The position numbers were made by a program, and so were the translations under genes. Below the pieces are notes generated by a model that worked only from the letters and a program-made list of their open reading frames with translations, had not been told where the DNA came from and did not search any database. A DNA stretch of 64,000 bases from assembly GCA_963795055.1 (NCBI GenBank), contig CAWCGJ010000014.1, forward strand, positions 1 to 64,000, written 5' to 3'. Origin of the DNA: JASHPR01 sp963795055. GTDB taxonomy: Bacteria > Actinomycetota > Actinomycetes > Streptosporangiales > Streptosporangiaceae. Of this stretch, positions 1 to 9,083 are shown one piece after another (position 1 is the stretch's first letter; each line of letters starts with the position of its first letter).

Positions 1-1712
1 GCCAGGGCCGCTGCCGCCTGGTCGGCCAGTTTTGCAGCCTGGCGCAGCCGGCCGCGCACGACTTCCACCAGCGCGAGGCGCCCCAGGCAGGCGGCCCGTT
101 CGTGCTCCCCGCCCCGGGCCGCGGCCGCCACGCCCGACTCGAGAATCCGGGCCGCCTCGTCGAGATGGCCCGACCACAGCTCGACGGCTCCGCGATCGGA
201 TAGCACTTGCGCCCGGATGTGCCTGTTCCGGCCGGTCAGCTCCTCCGGCACCGTGGCAACCAGCGCCTCTGCCTGGGAAACGGCCGCCGCCGCCGCAGGC
301 AGGTCTCCGGTGCGGCGGGTAATGGCCAGGCGGATCACCGCGGCGGCCAGCCGGGCCGCAGCGTCCCGGCCGGAAGGAAGGCGGTCAACCATGCCTTCCG
401 CGGTATTCAGCGCGGCGGCGCAGGATTCACCCCGGTCGGCGGACAACTCGGCCGCGGCGGCGACCAGGTACGGCTCCGGCCCGGTCCAGGCTTGGTCACG
501 GGGCATGCCCCGGAACGGGTCGGCTAGGGGCCGGCCGCCCCGCGGCTCAATGATCTCGCTGATCGCCAGAGCGTCGACGACCATGCCAGCGGCCAGCTGC
601 CAGTCACCAGCCTGCGTGGCGTGCCGCACCGCATCGGCGAGCTGGCCGGTGCGCTCATACCATCGGGCGGCCCGCCGGTGCAGGGCGGGCAGCCGGTCCG
701 GATACTCGCGCCTCAGCTTGAGCCGCAGGACCTCAGCGAACAGCGTGTGGTAGCGGTACCACCCGGACCCGATCGGCTGGACAAACGCGTTCGCGTGCGC
801 CATGGCCGTCAGGACCGCACCGGCGTGTTCGTCGTCGGCCAGTTCGCTGGCGGCTTCGGGGCTGACATGCTCCAGGATGGATGTGCTGAGCAGGACTTCC
901 CGGACCTGGGGCGGCGCGGTCCCGAGGACCTCCGCCACCAGGTAGCCGGTGAGGGCGCTGTCCTCGGTGATCAGCTCCTTGACGAACTGGTCGGGGTCGG
1001 GATGAGCGTCCAGGGACATCGCGGCCAGGCGGAGGCCGGCCGCCCAGCCCTCCGTCCGCCGCGTCAGGCACCTGAGCGAGTCCGCCGACAGCGGACTCCC
1101 GTACTGGGCCAGCAGCAGGCCGGCTTCGGCCGTGCTGAAAGCCAGGTCGCTGGCCCGGATCTCGGCCAGCTCACCGACCAGCCGGAAACGGTGCAGCGGC
1201 AGCATCGGATCGGTCCGTGAGGAGACCACCAGGCGCAGCCCGGGCCTCGCGTTCCGCAGCACGAAGTCAAGCTCGCCCAGCACCGCCGACCCGGTCAGCA
1301 GATGGAGGTCATCGACCACCAGCATCACCGGCGAGTCCTGGACAGCCAACGCCGACGCAAGCCGCAGCAAGAACATGTGACCGACCGGCCACTCCCGCGC
1401 GACGGCCGGCAATGTCCCCGGAAGGGCAACGCCGGACCGGCGCAGCGCCGCGACGACATAGGACCAGAAGACCCACGGCTGGTTGTGGTAGTCATCCAGC
1501 GAAACCCAGGCGATCACCCCCCGTTCCGCCGCGGACCACTGCGCCAGGGCCGTCGTTTTTCCCGCGCCGGGAGGTCCGGTGACAACGGTCATTGGACACC
1601 GCCGCACACTCTCGGCGATCAGCTTGGTGACCCGCGGCCGCCGCACTGCCCATCCCGGCACACCCGGCGCCGTGATCTTCGATGCCAGGATCGGGACGTC
1701 AGGGGACGGCAT
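1..1712 (-). CDS. LAL-type (MalT-like) ATP-binding transcriptional regulator, N-terminal part; runs off the window
   Basis: Reading the minus strand from ATG at 1712 gives about 570 residues with no stop up to the window edge. Residues about 45-52 form a Walker A loop (GPPGAGKTT) and a Walker B-like VVDDLHLL follows near residue 148. After that come alanine/leucine-rich helical repeats typical of the MalT/LAL arm, including WYRYHTLFAEVLRLKLR. The C-terminal LuxR HTH expected for this family lies outside the window. Members are large NTPase-switched activators of catabolic or secondary-metabolite genes; the inducer cannot be told from sequence. It is divergent from a second LAL gene at 2177. 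No clear Shine-Dalgarno precedes the ATG, so the start may differ slightly. Family confidence is high, completeness unknown. Confidence 0.85.
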   Translation of the reverse strand, partial: MPSPDVPILASKITAPGVPGWAVRRPRVTKLIAESVRRCPMTVVTGPPGAGKTTALAQWSAAERGVIAWVSLDDYHNQPWVFWSYVVAALRRSGVALPGTLPAVAREWPVGHMFLLRLASALAVQDSPVMLVVDDLHLLTGSAVLGELDFVLRNARPGLRLVVSSRTDPMLPLHRFRLVGELAEIRASDLAFSTAEAGLLLAQYGSPLSADSLRCLTRRTEGWAAGLRLAAMSLDAHPDPDQFVKELITEDSALTGYLVAEVLGTAPPQVREVLLSTSILEHVSPEAASELADDEHAGAVLTAMAHANAFVQPIGSGWYRYHTLFAEVLRLKLRREYPDRLPALHRRAARWYERTGQLADAVRHATQAGDWQLAAGMVVDALAISEIIEPRGGRPLADPFRGMPRDQAWTGPEPYLVAAAAELSADRGESCAAALNTAEGMVDRLPSGRDAAARLAAAVIRLAITRRTGDLPAAAAAVSQAEALVATVPEELTGRNRHIRAQVLSDRGAVELWSGHLDEAARILESGVAAAARGGEHERAACLGRLALVEVVRGRLRQAAKLADQAAAAL

Positions 1713-2176
1713 AGCCGGCCGTCCGACGGGGGCCGCCAGGCCGGAAGGGGCACCGGCCCGGCAACATTGACCGCCATCGGGACCTGCCTCCCTCCCCGCC
1801 AGCGGCCTGATGGCCGCTCGGCGTCTGAGACCACACGTCGCGATACCGGCAGGGCGCCAAGCACGGCGGCCGTGCAGGGTGTCTCGCCTCACCCACTATC
1901 CAATGCCGGCAGTCAGGGCTGGGCATCATGCCATTGGCATGAAATCTGGGCTCTCGGCTGCTAGCCCCGTGCGAGCCGGGCACGTCCCGGCCAGGCGTCC
2001 TAGGTAGGCAGGAGGGCCGGGCTCGTGCGGATTGGCGACCGCCTCGCCGCGCGCCAGGCCCGCTTCTAGCGTCGGGGCCTGGCGGGTTGATGCCGCGCTT
2101 GACCTGATCTGAGGCCTAGGAAGACCATGGGCCAGTAGGTTTTCTAGGGGCACCGCCGGGGCATGGCGAGGGCGAT
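1713..2176. other. Divergent intergenic region between two LAL regulators
   Basis: This 464-base spacer contains no convincing gene; the open frames across it are short and arginine/proline-rich. Its one clear structure is the palindrome at 1926-1942. The promoters of both regulators should lie here. A GAGGG about 5 bases before ATG 2177 is a usable ribosome binding site for the right-hand gene. Confidence 0.6.
1926..1942. promoter_or_regulatory. 17-bp perfect palindrome, candidate operator
   Basis: TCATGCCA-T-TGGCATGA has two perfect 8-base arms around a single base. It sits 214 bases before one LAL start and 235 before the other. LuxR-type HTH dimers bind short dyads of this kind, so shared control of the two regulators is a reasonable inference. 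A chance palindrome of this length is unlikely but not excluded. Confidence 0.45.
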
Positions 2177-4435
2177 ATGCGTCAGCGGAACGGCCAATCG
2201 CGCCAGTTGAACGGGCCTGCGTTCGATCTCTTCGCGTCGAAGCTCCGTCGTCCGTCGATACGGCCCGGGGCCGTGCGTCGTGCGCTGCTGATCGAACGGC
2301 TGGCGCGGGGCGACCCTCGTCCGATCGTTTCGGTGGTCGCGCCGCCGGGTTACGGCAAGACCACGCTTTTGTCGCAGTGGGCCGAGCGCAACGGCCAGGC
2401 GTTTGCGTGGGTCTCGGTCGAGGAGCCGGACAACGATCCAAAGGTCCTGCTCAGCTACGTCGCCGAAGCCCTGGACCAGGTGGAGCCGATCGACGGCCGG
2501 GTGTTCGACGCGCTCGCCTCCCCGGGAAGCTCGGTACCCGGCTCGGTCGTTCCCAGGCTCAGCTCGGCCTTCTCGTCGATGACCTCACCGGTCGCGCTCG
2601 TCTTGGACGACGTGCACGCGCTGCACAACTCCGAATGCCGGGCCGCGCTGTCGGTACTGGCCGATCACGTGCCGGGCGGTTCCCGGCTGGCGTTCGCCGG
2701 CCGGGCCGAGCCGCCGCTCCGGGTCGCGCGGCTGCGGGCCGAGGGAAAGATCCTGGAGATCGGCCCCGCCGACCTGTCGCTCACCCGCGAGGAGGCGTCA
2801 TTGCTGCTGCGCAATGTGGACCTCACGCTGGCCGAGGACGACGTGGCCGAGCTGCACCGGCGCACCGAGGGGTGGGCGGCCGGGCTGTACCTGGCGGCGC
2901 TGTATCTGCGGGAGGGCGGCCGGGTCGCGAGCGCGGCGGTCCCTTTCGGGGGTGATGACCGGTTCGTAAGCGAGTACGTGGAGTCCGAATTCCTGGCGCG
3001 GATCTCCCGGCAGCAGCGCGCGTTCCTGACCCGGACCGCGGTGCTGGAACGCATGTGCGGGCCGCTGTGCGACGCGGTGCTCGAGGTGAGCGGGTCCGCG
3101 GCGGTCCTAGCGGACCTGGAGCACTCCAACCTGCTACTGGTGCCGCTGGACCGGCGGGGACAGTGGTACCGCTACCATCACCTGTTCCGCGACATGCTGC
3201 TGGGCGACCTGCGCCGGATCGAGCCCGCCCTGATAGCGGTGCTTCAACGGCGGGCCGCGCAATGGTATGAGAGCAACGGCGCACCTGATGAGGCGCTGGA
3301 GTACTGGATGCAGGCGGGCGAGGCGGATTCAGCGGCTCGCCTCGCTGGCACGCTGGGGTTTCCGGCCTACCAGCGGGGCAGGGCGGCGACGGTCGAGCGG
3401 TGGTTCGGCTGGCTCGCAGACCACGGGGCCATGGAGAACTACCCGCCGCTCGCCGTCCTGGCGGCGATGCTCTACGCTACGGCCGGAAAGCCGGCCGGGG
3501 CCGAACGGTGGGCTGATGTCGCTGAGCGGGCCGCCGCCACGAGTCGGCCCGACGGCAGCCCCGCGATCGGGCCATGGCTCGCGCTGCTGCGGGCGCTGAT
3601 CTGCCGGCATGGGGTGGACCAGATGCGGGCCGACGCGGAATTCGCGGCCGCGACCCTGGCCCCCGGCAGCTTCTTGCGGACCATGGCGCTCCTGCTCCTG
3701 GCCGCGGCGCGCCTGATGGCCGGTGATCCGGACCGGGCCGACGTGCTGTTCGAGGACGCGGCCGCCGAGGGCCGGGCCGGCGGGGTAATGTTCGGTGGCT
3801 GCATCGCGCTGGCCGAGCGGTCGCTGCTGGCGATCGCCAAGGGCGAATGGGCCCTGGCCGAACGGCACCTGTCCGAGGCCCGCGCGGTGGCCCGGGGGGC
3901 CAACCTGGAGGACTATCCCGCGGTCACGATCATGTATGCCGTGGCCGCGCGGATGGCGCTGCACCAGGACGACCGGCCGCGCGCCACCGCCGAGCTGACC
4001 CGGGCACAGCGTCTCCGGCCGGGCTTGACGTATGCCATGCCGCACCTGGCTGTGCAGGCGCGGATCGAGCTCGCGCGGTGCTACCTCGCGCTGTCCGACG
4101 CCGCCGCGGCGCGCACGCTGCTGCGGGAGATCGACGAGATCCTCCTGCGGCGCGCCGCCCTGGGCACCTTCGTCGGGCAGGCCGAGGACCTCCGGACGGA
4201 CCTTTCCCAAGCCCGCGGCTCGTTCGCGCTGGGAGCGTCAGCTCTGACCGGCGCAGAACTCCGCCTGCTGCCGATGCTCGCCACCCACCTGTCGCTCCCC
4301 GAAATCGCCGCGCAGATGTTCCTGTCCCGCCACACCGTGAAGTCGGAGGCGATCTCGATCTACCGGAAGCTGGGGATCTCCTCCCGCAGCCAGGCGGTCG
4401 CCCGCTCCCGTGCGCTGGGGTTGCTGGAGGGATAA
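2177..4435 (+). CDS. LAL/MalT-like LuxR-family transcriptional regulator
   Basis: The 752-residue protein has an AAA-type NTPase core with Walker A VAPPGYGKTT at about 54-63 and Walker B VALVLDDVH at about 139-147. The motif WYRYHHLFRDML is typical of the family's winged-helix region. A long TPR-like alanine/leucine arm spans about 370-680, and a C-terminal LuxR HTH begins near 690 (LTGAELRLLPML, then SRHTVKSEAISIYRKLGI). This is a DNA-binding activator gated by ATP and an unknown effector in the cytoplasm. It is somewhat shorter than the usual 850-950 residues, mainly in the arm. The start ATG 2177 is preceded by GAGGG. It is divergent from a paralogue at 1-1712. A small CMD-family gene follows after 83 bases and could be a target or a co-transcribed gene. 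Confidence 0.92.
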   Translation: MRQRNGQSRQLNGPAFDLFASKLRRPSIRPGAVRRALLIERLARGDPRPIVSVVAPPGYGKTTLLSQWAERNGQAFAWVSVEEPDNDPKVLLSYVAEALDQVEPIDGRVFDALASPGSSVPGSVVPRLSSAFSSMTSPVALVLDDVHALHNSECRAALSVLADHVPGGSRLAFAGRAEPPLRVARLRAEGKILEIGPADLSLTREEASLLLRNVDLTLAEDDVAELHRRTEGWAAGLYLAALYLREGGRVASAAVPFGGDDRFVSEYVESEFLARISRQQRAFLTRTAVLERMCGPLCDAVLEVSGSAAVLADLEHSNLLLVPLDRRGQWYRYHHLFRDMLLGDLRRIEPALIAVLQRRAAQWYESNGAPDEALEYWMQAGEADSAARLAGTLGFPAYQRGRAATVERWFGWLADHGAMENYPPLAVLAAMLYATAGKPAGAERWADVAERAAATSRPDGSPAIGPWLALLRALICRHGVDQMRADAEFAAATLAPGSFLRTMALLLLAAARLMAGDPDRADVLFEDAAAEGRAGGVMFGGCIALAERSLLAIAKGEWALAERHLSEARAVARGANLEDYPAVTIMYAVAARMALHQDDRPRATAELTRAQRLRPGLTYAMPHLAVQARIELARCYLALSDAAAARTLLREIDEILLRRAALGTFVGQAEDLRTDLSQARGSFALGASALTGAELRLLPMLATHLSLPEIAAQMFLSRHTVKSEAISIYRKLGISSRSQAVARSRALGLLEG

Positions 4436-4518
4436 GGACCGGTGTTTTACCCCATCGGGGTGATGGAACGCGCCCCGGCCCGCGGTGGAATGGCAGCTTC
4501 GGCGCCGAGCGGAGACGT

Positions 4519-4875
4519 GTGAACCAGATGGCCAGATTCCAGGAGACCTTGCGCAGGCTGGCGATGATCGACGAAGACTTCGTCCGAGCCGAAGCCGGGC
4601 TCGGGCTCGGCCCGGTCGACTCATCGACCCTGGATCCCAAGACCGCGGCGTTGCTTCAGCTAGGGGCGTCGGTGGCCATCGGATCGCCGGCGGTGTGCCT
4701 GGAATGGAGTGCCGCCCGGGCGCTGGCGGCGGGCGCGACCGAAGACGAGATCGCCGACGTGCTGCTGGCGATCGCCCCGGTGACCGGGCTCGGCCGGGTC
4801 GTCTCCGCCGCTCCCGAGGTGGCGACCGCGCTTGGGTATGACATCGCGGCCGCGCTGGAGGAACCGGACGGTTAG
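4519..4875 (+). CDS. Carboxymuconolactone decarboxylase (CMD) family protein
   Basis: This 118-residue all-helical protein carries the CMD-fold signature: LDPKTAALLQLGASVAIGS followed by a cysteine and AARALAAGATEDEIADVLL. It has one cysteine where AhpD-type members have a CxxC pair, so a peroxidase role through a dithiol is unlikely. Small members of this family are often gamma-carboxymuconolactone decarboxylase-like or uncharacterised. The start is uncertain: GTG 4519 lies 4 bases after a GGAG, and ATG 4528 lies 13 bases after it. The gene follows the LAL regulator in the same direction and converges with the DUF2252 gene. Substrate unknown. Confidence 0.75.
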   Translation: MNQMARFQETLRRLAMIDEDFVRAEAGLGLGPVDSSTLDPKTAALLQLGASVAIGSPAVCLEWSAARALAAGATEDEIADVLLAIAPVTGLGRVVSAAPEVATALGYDIAAALEEPDG

Positions 4876-4932
4876 GTGCGATCACCCCCGGCTGAGGCCA
4901 CGCCGGTCAGCGACAGGGGCACCGCCAGCCTC

Positions 4933-6423
4933 TCAGACGCCCTCGACCGCCTCCAGCCGCCCGGAGCGGACCGCGTTGACGAACTCGGTGTAGTCGCGCT
5001 CGTTCTGGTCGGCGTACGCTTGCGAGAAGCCGGTGATCGATTTGTCGAAGGTGTCGCTGTCGCCCAGGCAGGCGGCGATGGCGACCGGGTCCCCGGAACG
5101 GGCGTGGGCCCGGGCCAGCGTCCACCCGCAGATGCCTGCGTAGAACGTGAGCCCGACCGGCCTCATCTGTTCGACCAGCGCCGAGCCCTTCATATCGCGC
5201 AGCTGGCGCCAGTAGAAGTGGCGGCGCACGTCCACCCCCTTGGTCCAGCCCAGGTAGATGTCGCTGGCCGCCTGCATCATCCGCTGTCCCTGCACCACCC
5301 GCTCACCGTGCTGCCGGTACCGGCTCTTGCCCACGTAGGGCTCAAGAACCGACGCGGTCGCCTCCTTGACCTGAAGGAACAGCGGATCGTGCGCGTCGCT
5401 CCCCTGGAGCAAGACGATGAACGCCCGGGTGCCGACGCTGCCGACGCCGACGACCTTGCGGGCCGCGTCCACCACCTCGAAACGCTCCAGCAGCTTGCGC
5501 CGGTCGTCTTGCAGGGTGGCGCGGTAGGCGCGGAACTGGTCGCGGATCACCTTGTCGACCTCATCGGCGGGCAGCCCGTAGGTGGCGGTCCAGTCGCGGA
5601 ACGGGACGACGACCGGCGGCTGGCTGACGATCCGGTAGGCACCGTCGACCACCTCGCTGAGCTTGGACAGCGCCTGCAGGCTGTCGCGGGTGTGAGCCTT
5701 CTCGGCCGTCTTCACCGCCCGCTTCTGCTCCGCCTTCGCCAGCTTCGCCTCCTGCTTTGCCGCCTTATCCTCTTTCCCAGCCCGCCTGTCCTGCTTCTTC
5801 GCCTTCGCCTGCTTGACCGTCCCGGCCACGACGTTGCGGATCGCGGCCATCAGCTCGTCCTCGTCCAGGTAGGCGTACCAGACATCCATCGTCGGCATCT
5901 GCGCGAACTCGGCCATCGCCTCCCGGTAGGCCCGCACCGACGTCATCGTCGCCTCACGCGTGTCCGCCGCGGAGAACCCGTTGTTGCGGGCCGCGATGGT
6001 GAAGCTCGCCGCCATCCGCTTCACGTCATACTCAAACGGGCCCGGCAGCGTCTCGTCGAAGTCGTTCAGGTCGAACAGCAGCCGCCGCTCGGGTGAGGCG
6101 AACGCGCCGAAGTTCGACAGGTGCGCATCCCCGCACAGCTGGGCCTCCAGCCCGGCCACCGGCGTGTCCGCCAGGTCCCCCGCCATGATCTTCGCGGCGC
6201 CACGGTAGAACGTGAACGGCGAGACCATCATCCGGCCGTGGCGCACCGGCACCAGGTCCGGCTCCCGGGTGGTGTCCTGCTCCGCCAGCAGCGCAACCGG
6301 GTCCGGGCGGTCACCGGCCGGGCGCCACTTGGCATGGCTTGACAGCGACGCCCTGTCCCGGGCCTGCACGCCCATCGCCTTTCGCTCGTCGATGCTCGGA
6401 TGCGCGATCTTCCGCACGGCCAT
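4933..6423 (-). CDS. DUF2252 family protein
   Basis: This 496-residue protein begins at ATG 6423, chosen over an ATG 57 bases upstream because GGAGGT lies 7-8 bases before it. Family marks include FYRGAAKIMAGDL, QLCGDAHLSNFG and FDLNDFDETLPGPFEYDVKR, which look like the ATP/acidic pocket of a kinase-like fold. DUF2252 is widespread in actinobacteria and has been compared with protein-kinase-like folds, but its substrate is not established. A lysine- and glutamine-rich stretch at roughly residues 205-255, probably an exposed coiled helix, interrupts the core. It is a single gene on the minus strand, convergent with the CMD gene. Confidence 0.88.
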   Translation of the reverse strand: MAVRKIAHPSIDERKAMGVQARDRASLSSHAKWRPAGDRPDPVALLAEQDTTREPDLVPVRHGRMMVSPFTFYRGAAKIMAGDLADTPVAGLEAQLCGDAHLSNFGAFASPERRLLFDLNDFDETLPGPFEYDVKRMAASFTIAARNNGFSAADTREATMTSVRAYREAMAEFAQMPTMDVWYAYLDEDELMAAIRNVVAGTVKQAKAKKQDRRAGKEDKAAKQEAKLAKAEQKRAVKTAEKAHTRDSLQALSKLSEVVDGAYRIVSQPPVVVPFRDWTATYGLPADEVDKVIRDQFRAYRATLQDDRRKLLERFEVVDAARKVVGVGSVGTRAFIVLLQGSDAHDPLFLQVKEATASVLEPYVGKSRYRQHGERVVQGQRMMQAASDIYLGWTKGVDVRRHFYWRQLRDMKGSALVEQMRPVGLTFYAGICGWTLARAHARSGDPVAIAACLGDSDTFDKSITGFSQAYADQNERDYTEFVNAVRSGRLEAVEGV

Positions 6424-6944
6424 CCGGCCCACCTCCCGTTGTCGAACATGACGCCGTCCGGCGCCGGGCTGCGAGCGCATTCCCGTGCGCGGCCATAGCT
6501 GCGGCGACGGGGACGCCCGGCGCGGTCAGTCCTTTCCTTGCGCCCCACTCGCCATCTTGCGGCGCCCGCGGCGAGGGGACATCACCCGATAGGGATTAAC
6601 TGGGCGCGACGTAAAGATGAACCCAAGATTGACAGCCGGCCGACCGGGCCCATCACGGATTGAGCGTCTCCGGGAGCCAGGCGGCCGGGTGCAACCCGGG
6701 CTCACCGCGGGCAAGGCCCAGCCTCTCCGATTTACCCGGTTGGGAGGATGCTTCCCCGGGCGGGCTGCGCTGGAATCGATGCTGTAGGTGTAATCCAGCT
6801 CCCTACGTGGTCATGGTGGCGGTGGCCGGGAGGAGTGATGGCGACGCACGCAGGCAGCGGTGCCCGGGCGGTCCCGGAGCGGCAGGCCTCGGCCGCGACC
6901 GGGGCCGGGCCTGTGGCGGCTCCGCTCCAGACGGGAGGAACGGC
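6424..6944. other. Intergenic region, no gene seen
   Basis: This 521-base stretch separates the divergent DUF2252 and GAP-family genes. The open frames across it lack start signals and have shadow-like composition. No hairpin with a T tract, tandem repeat or RNA gene was recognised. It presumably holds both promoters. Confidence 0.5.
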
Positions 6945-7607
6945 GTGCTGCTGCTTGAGCTTGTCCTGATCGGCCTGGCGATAGCGCTCGACCCGCTGCC
7001 GCTGACGGCCTTCATCGTCGTGCTGCCCTCCGAGCGCGGCGTGCGGAAGGGCGCGGCCTTCGTGTTCGGGTGGCTGGTGTCCCTGGCCATCGTGGTCACG
7101 GTCACCGTGCTCGCCACCGGCGATAACCCTCCCAAGCCGAGCACCGCGCCCTCGCTGGCCTCGCTAGCGGTGAAGACCGCTATCGGAGCTGTCCTGGTGG
7201 TGATCGCGGTCCGGCACCGCCGGCGGATGGGGCAGCCGAAGCCGCCGAAGAAGCCGCCGAAGTGGCAGGCGAGCGTGGACAGCATGTCGCCGTGGTTCGC
7301 CATGGGCCTGGCGCCCGCGCTCCAGCCCTGGGGCCTGATCGCCGCGGGCGCGGCCACGGTGATTGAGGCCAAGCTGTCCAGCTGGGAGAGCTATCTCGCG
7401 CTGTTCGGATTCTGCGTCCTGGCCTCGTCGTCCTATCTGGCCATGGAGGTCTACGCCGCGGTCAGGCCGGACCAGAGCCACGCGTTCCTGGCCAGGTTCA
7501 GGAAGTGGATAGACGGCCACACGGACCAGGTGATCATCTGGGGGAGCTTGATCCTCGGCTTCTGGCTCATCGCCAACAGCCTCTACCTGATCGTCAGCGC
7601 CAGCTGA
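6945..7607 (+). CDS. GAP/Sap-like (sulfolipid-addressing) integral membrane protein
   Basis: The protein has 220 residues from GTG 6945, which has a strong GGGAGGA site with correct spacing; a longer frame upstream has no such site. Six hydrophobic segments are visible: about 2-22, 38-58, 70-86, 112-135, 146-163 and 190-215. A basic proline/lysine loop (QPKPPKKPPK) lies in the middle. The LLLELVLIGLAIALDPLPL start and the GLAPALQPWGLIAAGAA segment match the GAP family, which includes mycobacterial Sap/GAP proteins that help place glycolipids in the envelope. It stands alone, with the glycosidase 131 bases downstream. The role here is inferred from family only. Confidence 0.8.
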   Translation: MLLLELVLIGLAIALDPLPLTAFIVVLPSERGVRKGAAFVFGWLVSLAIVVTVTVLATGDNPPKPSTAPSLASLAVKTAIGAVLVVIAVRHRRRMGQPKPPKKPPKWQASVDSMSPWFAMGLAPALQPWGLIAAGAATVIEAKLSSWESYLALFGFCVLASSSYLAMEVYAAVRPDQSHAFLARFRKWIDGHTDQVIIWGSLILGFWLIANSLYLIVSAS

Positions 7608-7738
7608 GAGTGCCGTGGATCTCCGTAATACTCGGAGACTCGCGGGGAAGCGCTGCCAGGCGGCGCTTGACGACCTGCGTATGATCTTTTCTGTCGTGTT
7701 GCCGGTCGAGGCGAGGATGGGGATGCGCCTTCGACGAA

Positions 7739-9028
7739 TTGACTCTGGTTCTGACGGGAGCGCTCCGCCGGACGGGGCTGACTCACCGCCGGTTTCTGCG
7801 TCCCTGGCCGAGGGTGCGGCGCGGGGAGAGCAGCCGCGCGGGCCTGCGCGCAGGCGCAGGCGCCAGGCGCCGGCGGTGGCGCCGGCGCCTGCTGATCGCG
7901 GCGCCCATCCTGATCGTGCTGTTGTGGGCGGTTTTTTCGTATACGGCCTGGATGCTACGGCCCACGAGCCTGGCGTGGCAGATCAACAGCGTCGAGTGGG
8001 CCAGGCATGACCTGCCTCTGGGCAACTGGGTGGCCGACCATGTCGAGCAGATCTACTACACCCAGAATGCGCCCAAGCCGGGCGGGCCGCAGCTGAAGAG
8101 CCTGCCGGCGGTCGGGCTGAACGCGCCGCCGGTCAGCCACCCGAAGCCGAGGAAGCACGCACATGCCGCGGCCTGGCCGCCGCCGATCACGCCGGTGTTC
8201 CCGCACCCGCTGCCGGGCGAAGGGGCCTGGAAGGCGACCGGCCCGCCGGTGGACGGCGGCCCGCCGGTGCTGGTGACGACCTACCGCCCGGAGCTCGACT
8301 ATCCGCAGATCGTCGCGTACGTCGCCTGGTTCGACCACACGCGCACCGACATCGGGTACTACCCGGGCCGTTACGAGCCGCCGAACGCCGCCGTGCGCGG
8401 GCCGATGATGGTCCCCTACGGTCAGCGCTCGCGGCTGCTGGCCACCTTCAACGGCGGCTTCACCTACACCGACGGCAATAACGGCTCGGCCGACAACGGC
8501 CGCACGAACGAGCCGCTGACCGACGGCAACGCCACGCTCATCGGCTACCGCGACGGCCGCATCGCGATCGTGAAGTGGGCCGGCGGCCCGAACGCAGGGC
8601 CGGACGTCGCGTGGGCCCGCCAGAGCCTGGCTCCCATCGTCTGGAACGGGAAACTAAACCCGCAGCTGAACGACGACCCCAACAGCCCGCAGTGGGGGTA
8701 CACGCTCGGCGGCCTGACCCGGGTCTGGCGCACCGGAGTCGGCGTCGACGCCCGCGGCAACCTCATCTACGTCGCCGCCGACTTCCAGACGGTGATCACC
8801 CTGGCGGAGATCCTCCAGCACGCCGGCGCGGTGGCGGCGATGGAGTTCGACATCAACCCCGAATGGCACACCCTGATCACCTACACCCACGGCGCCCACG
8901 GCCTGGTCCCGACGATGGTCGGGGCCAACCCGATGCAATCACCCGACCGTTACCTGGTCCCCGACGACCGTGACTTCTTCGCCGTCTACCAACCCCGGCC
9001 CGGCCCGGTCACCGTCCCGGGCCTGTAA
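7739..9028 (+). CDS. Membrane-anchored phosphodiester glycosidase (NAGPA domain) protein
   Basis: The frame gives 429 residues from TTG 7739; a start further inside is possible because no good ribosome site precedes the TTG. A very basic stretch (RRRRWRRR) and a single transmembrane helix at about 51-70 make it an N-in membrane-anchored exoprotein. A proline-rich linker follows. The C-terminal half (about 225-425) carries NAGPA marks: RLLATFNGGFTY, NATLIGYRDGRIAI, RTGVGVDARGNLIY, AGAVAAMEFDINPEW. The family hydrolyses glycosyl phosphodiesters, and bacterial members are thought to act on wall or exopolysaccharide. It converges with the ABC permease at 9084. Confidence 0.85.
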   Translation: MTLVLTGALRRTGLTHRRFLRPWPRVRRGESSRAGLRAGAGARRRRWRRRLLIAAPILIVLLWAVFSYTAWMLRPTSLAWQINSVEWARHDLPLGNWVADHVEQIYYTQNAPKPGGPQLKSLPAVGLNAPPVSHPKPRKHAHAAAWPPPITPVFPHPLPGEGAWKATGPPVDGGPPVLVTTYRPELDYPQIVAYVAWFDHTRTDIGYYPGRYEPPNAAVRGPMMVPYGQRSRLLATFNGGFTYTDGNNGSADNGRTNEPLTDGNATLIGYRDGRIAIVKWAGGPNAGPDVAWARQSLAPIVWNGKLNPQLNDDPNSPQWGYTLGGLTRVWRTGVGVDARGNLIYVAADFQTVITLAEILQHAGAVAAMEFDINPEWHTLITYTHGAHGLVPTMVGANPMQSPDRYLVPDDRDFFAVYQPRPGPVTVPGL

Positions 9029-9083
9029 AGGCCAAAATTCCCAGAATCCATAACGGGATGTCCCGGGGTTAGCGCGGCCGCGC

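Noticed and set aside
7621..7637. Hairpin CTCCG-N7-CGGAG after the GAP-family gene
   Set aside because: The stem is only five bases with a seven-base loop and no T tract, too weak to call a terminator.
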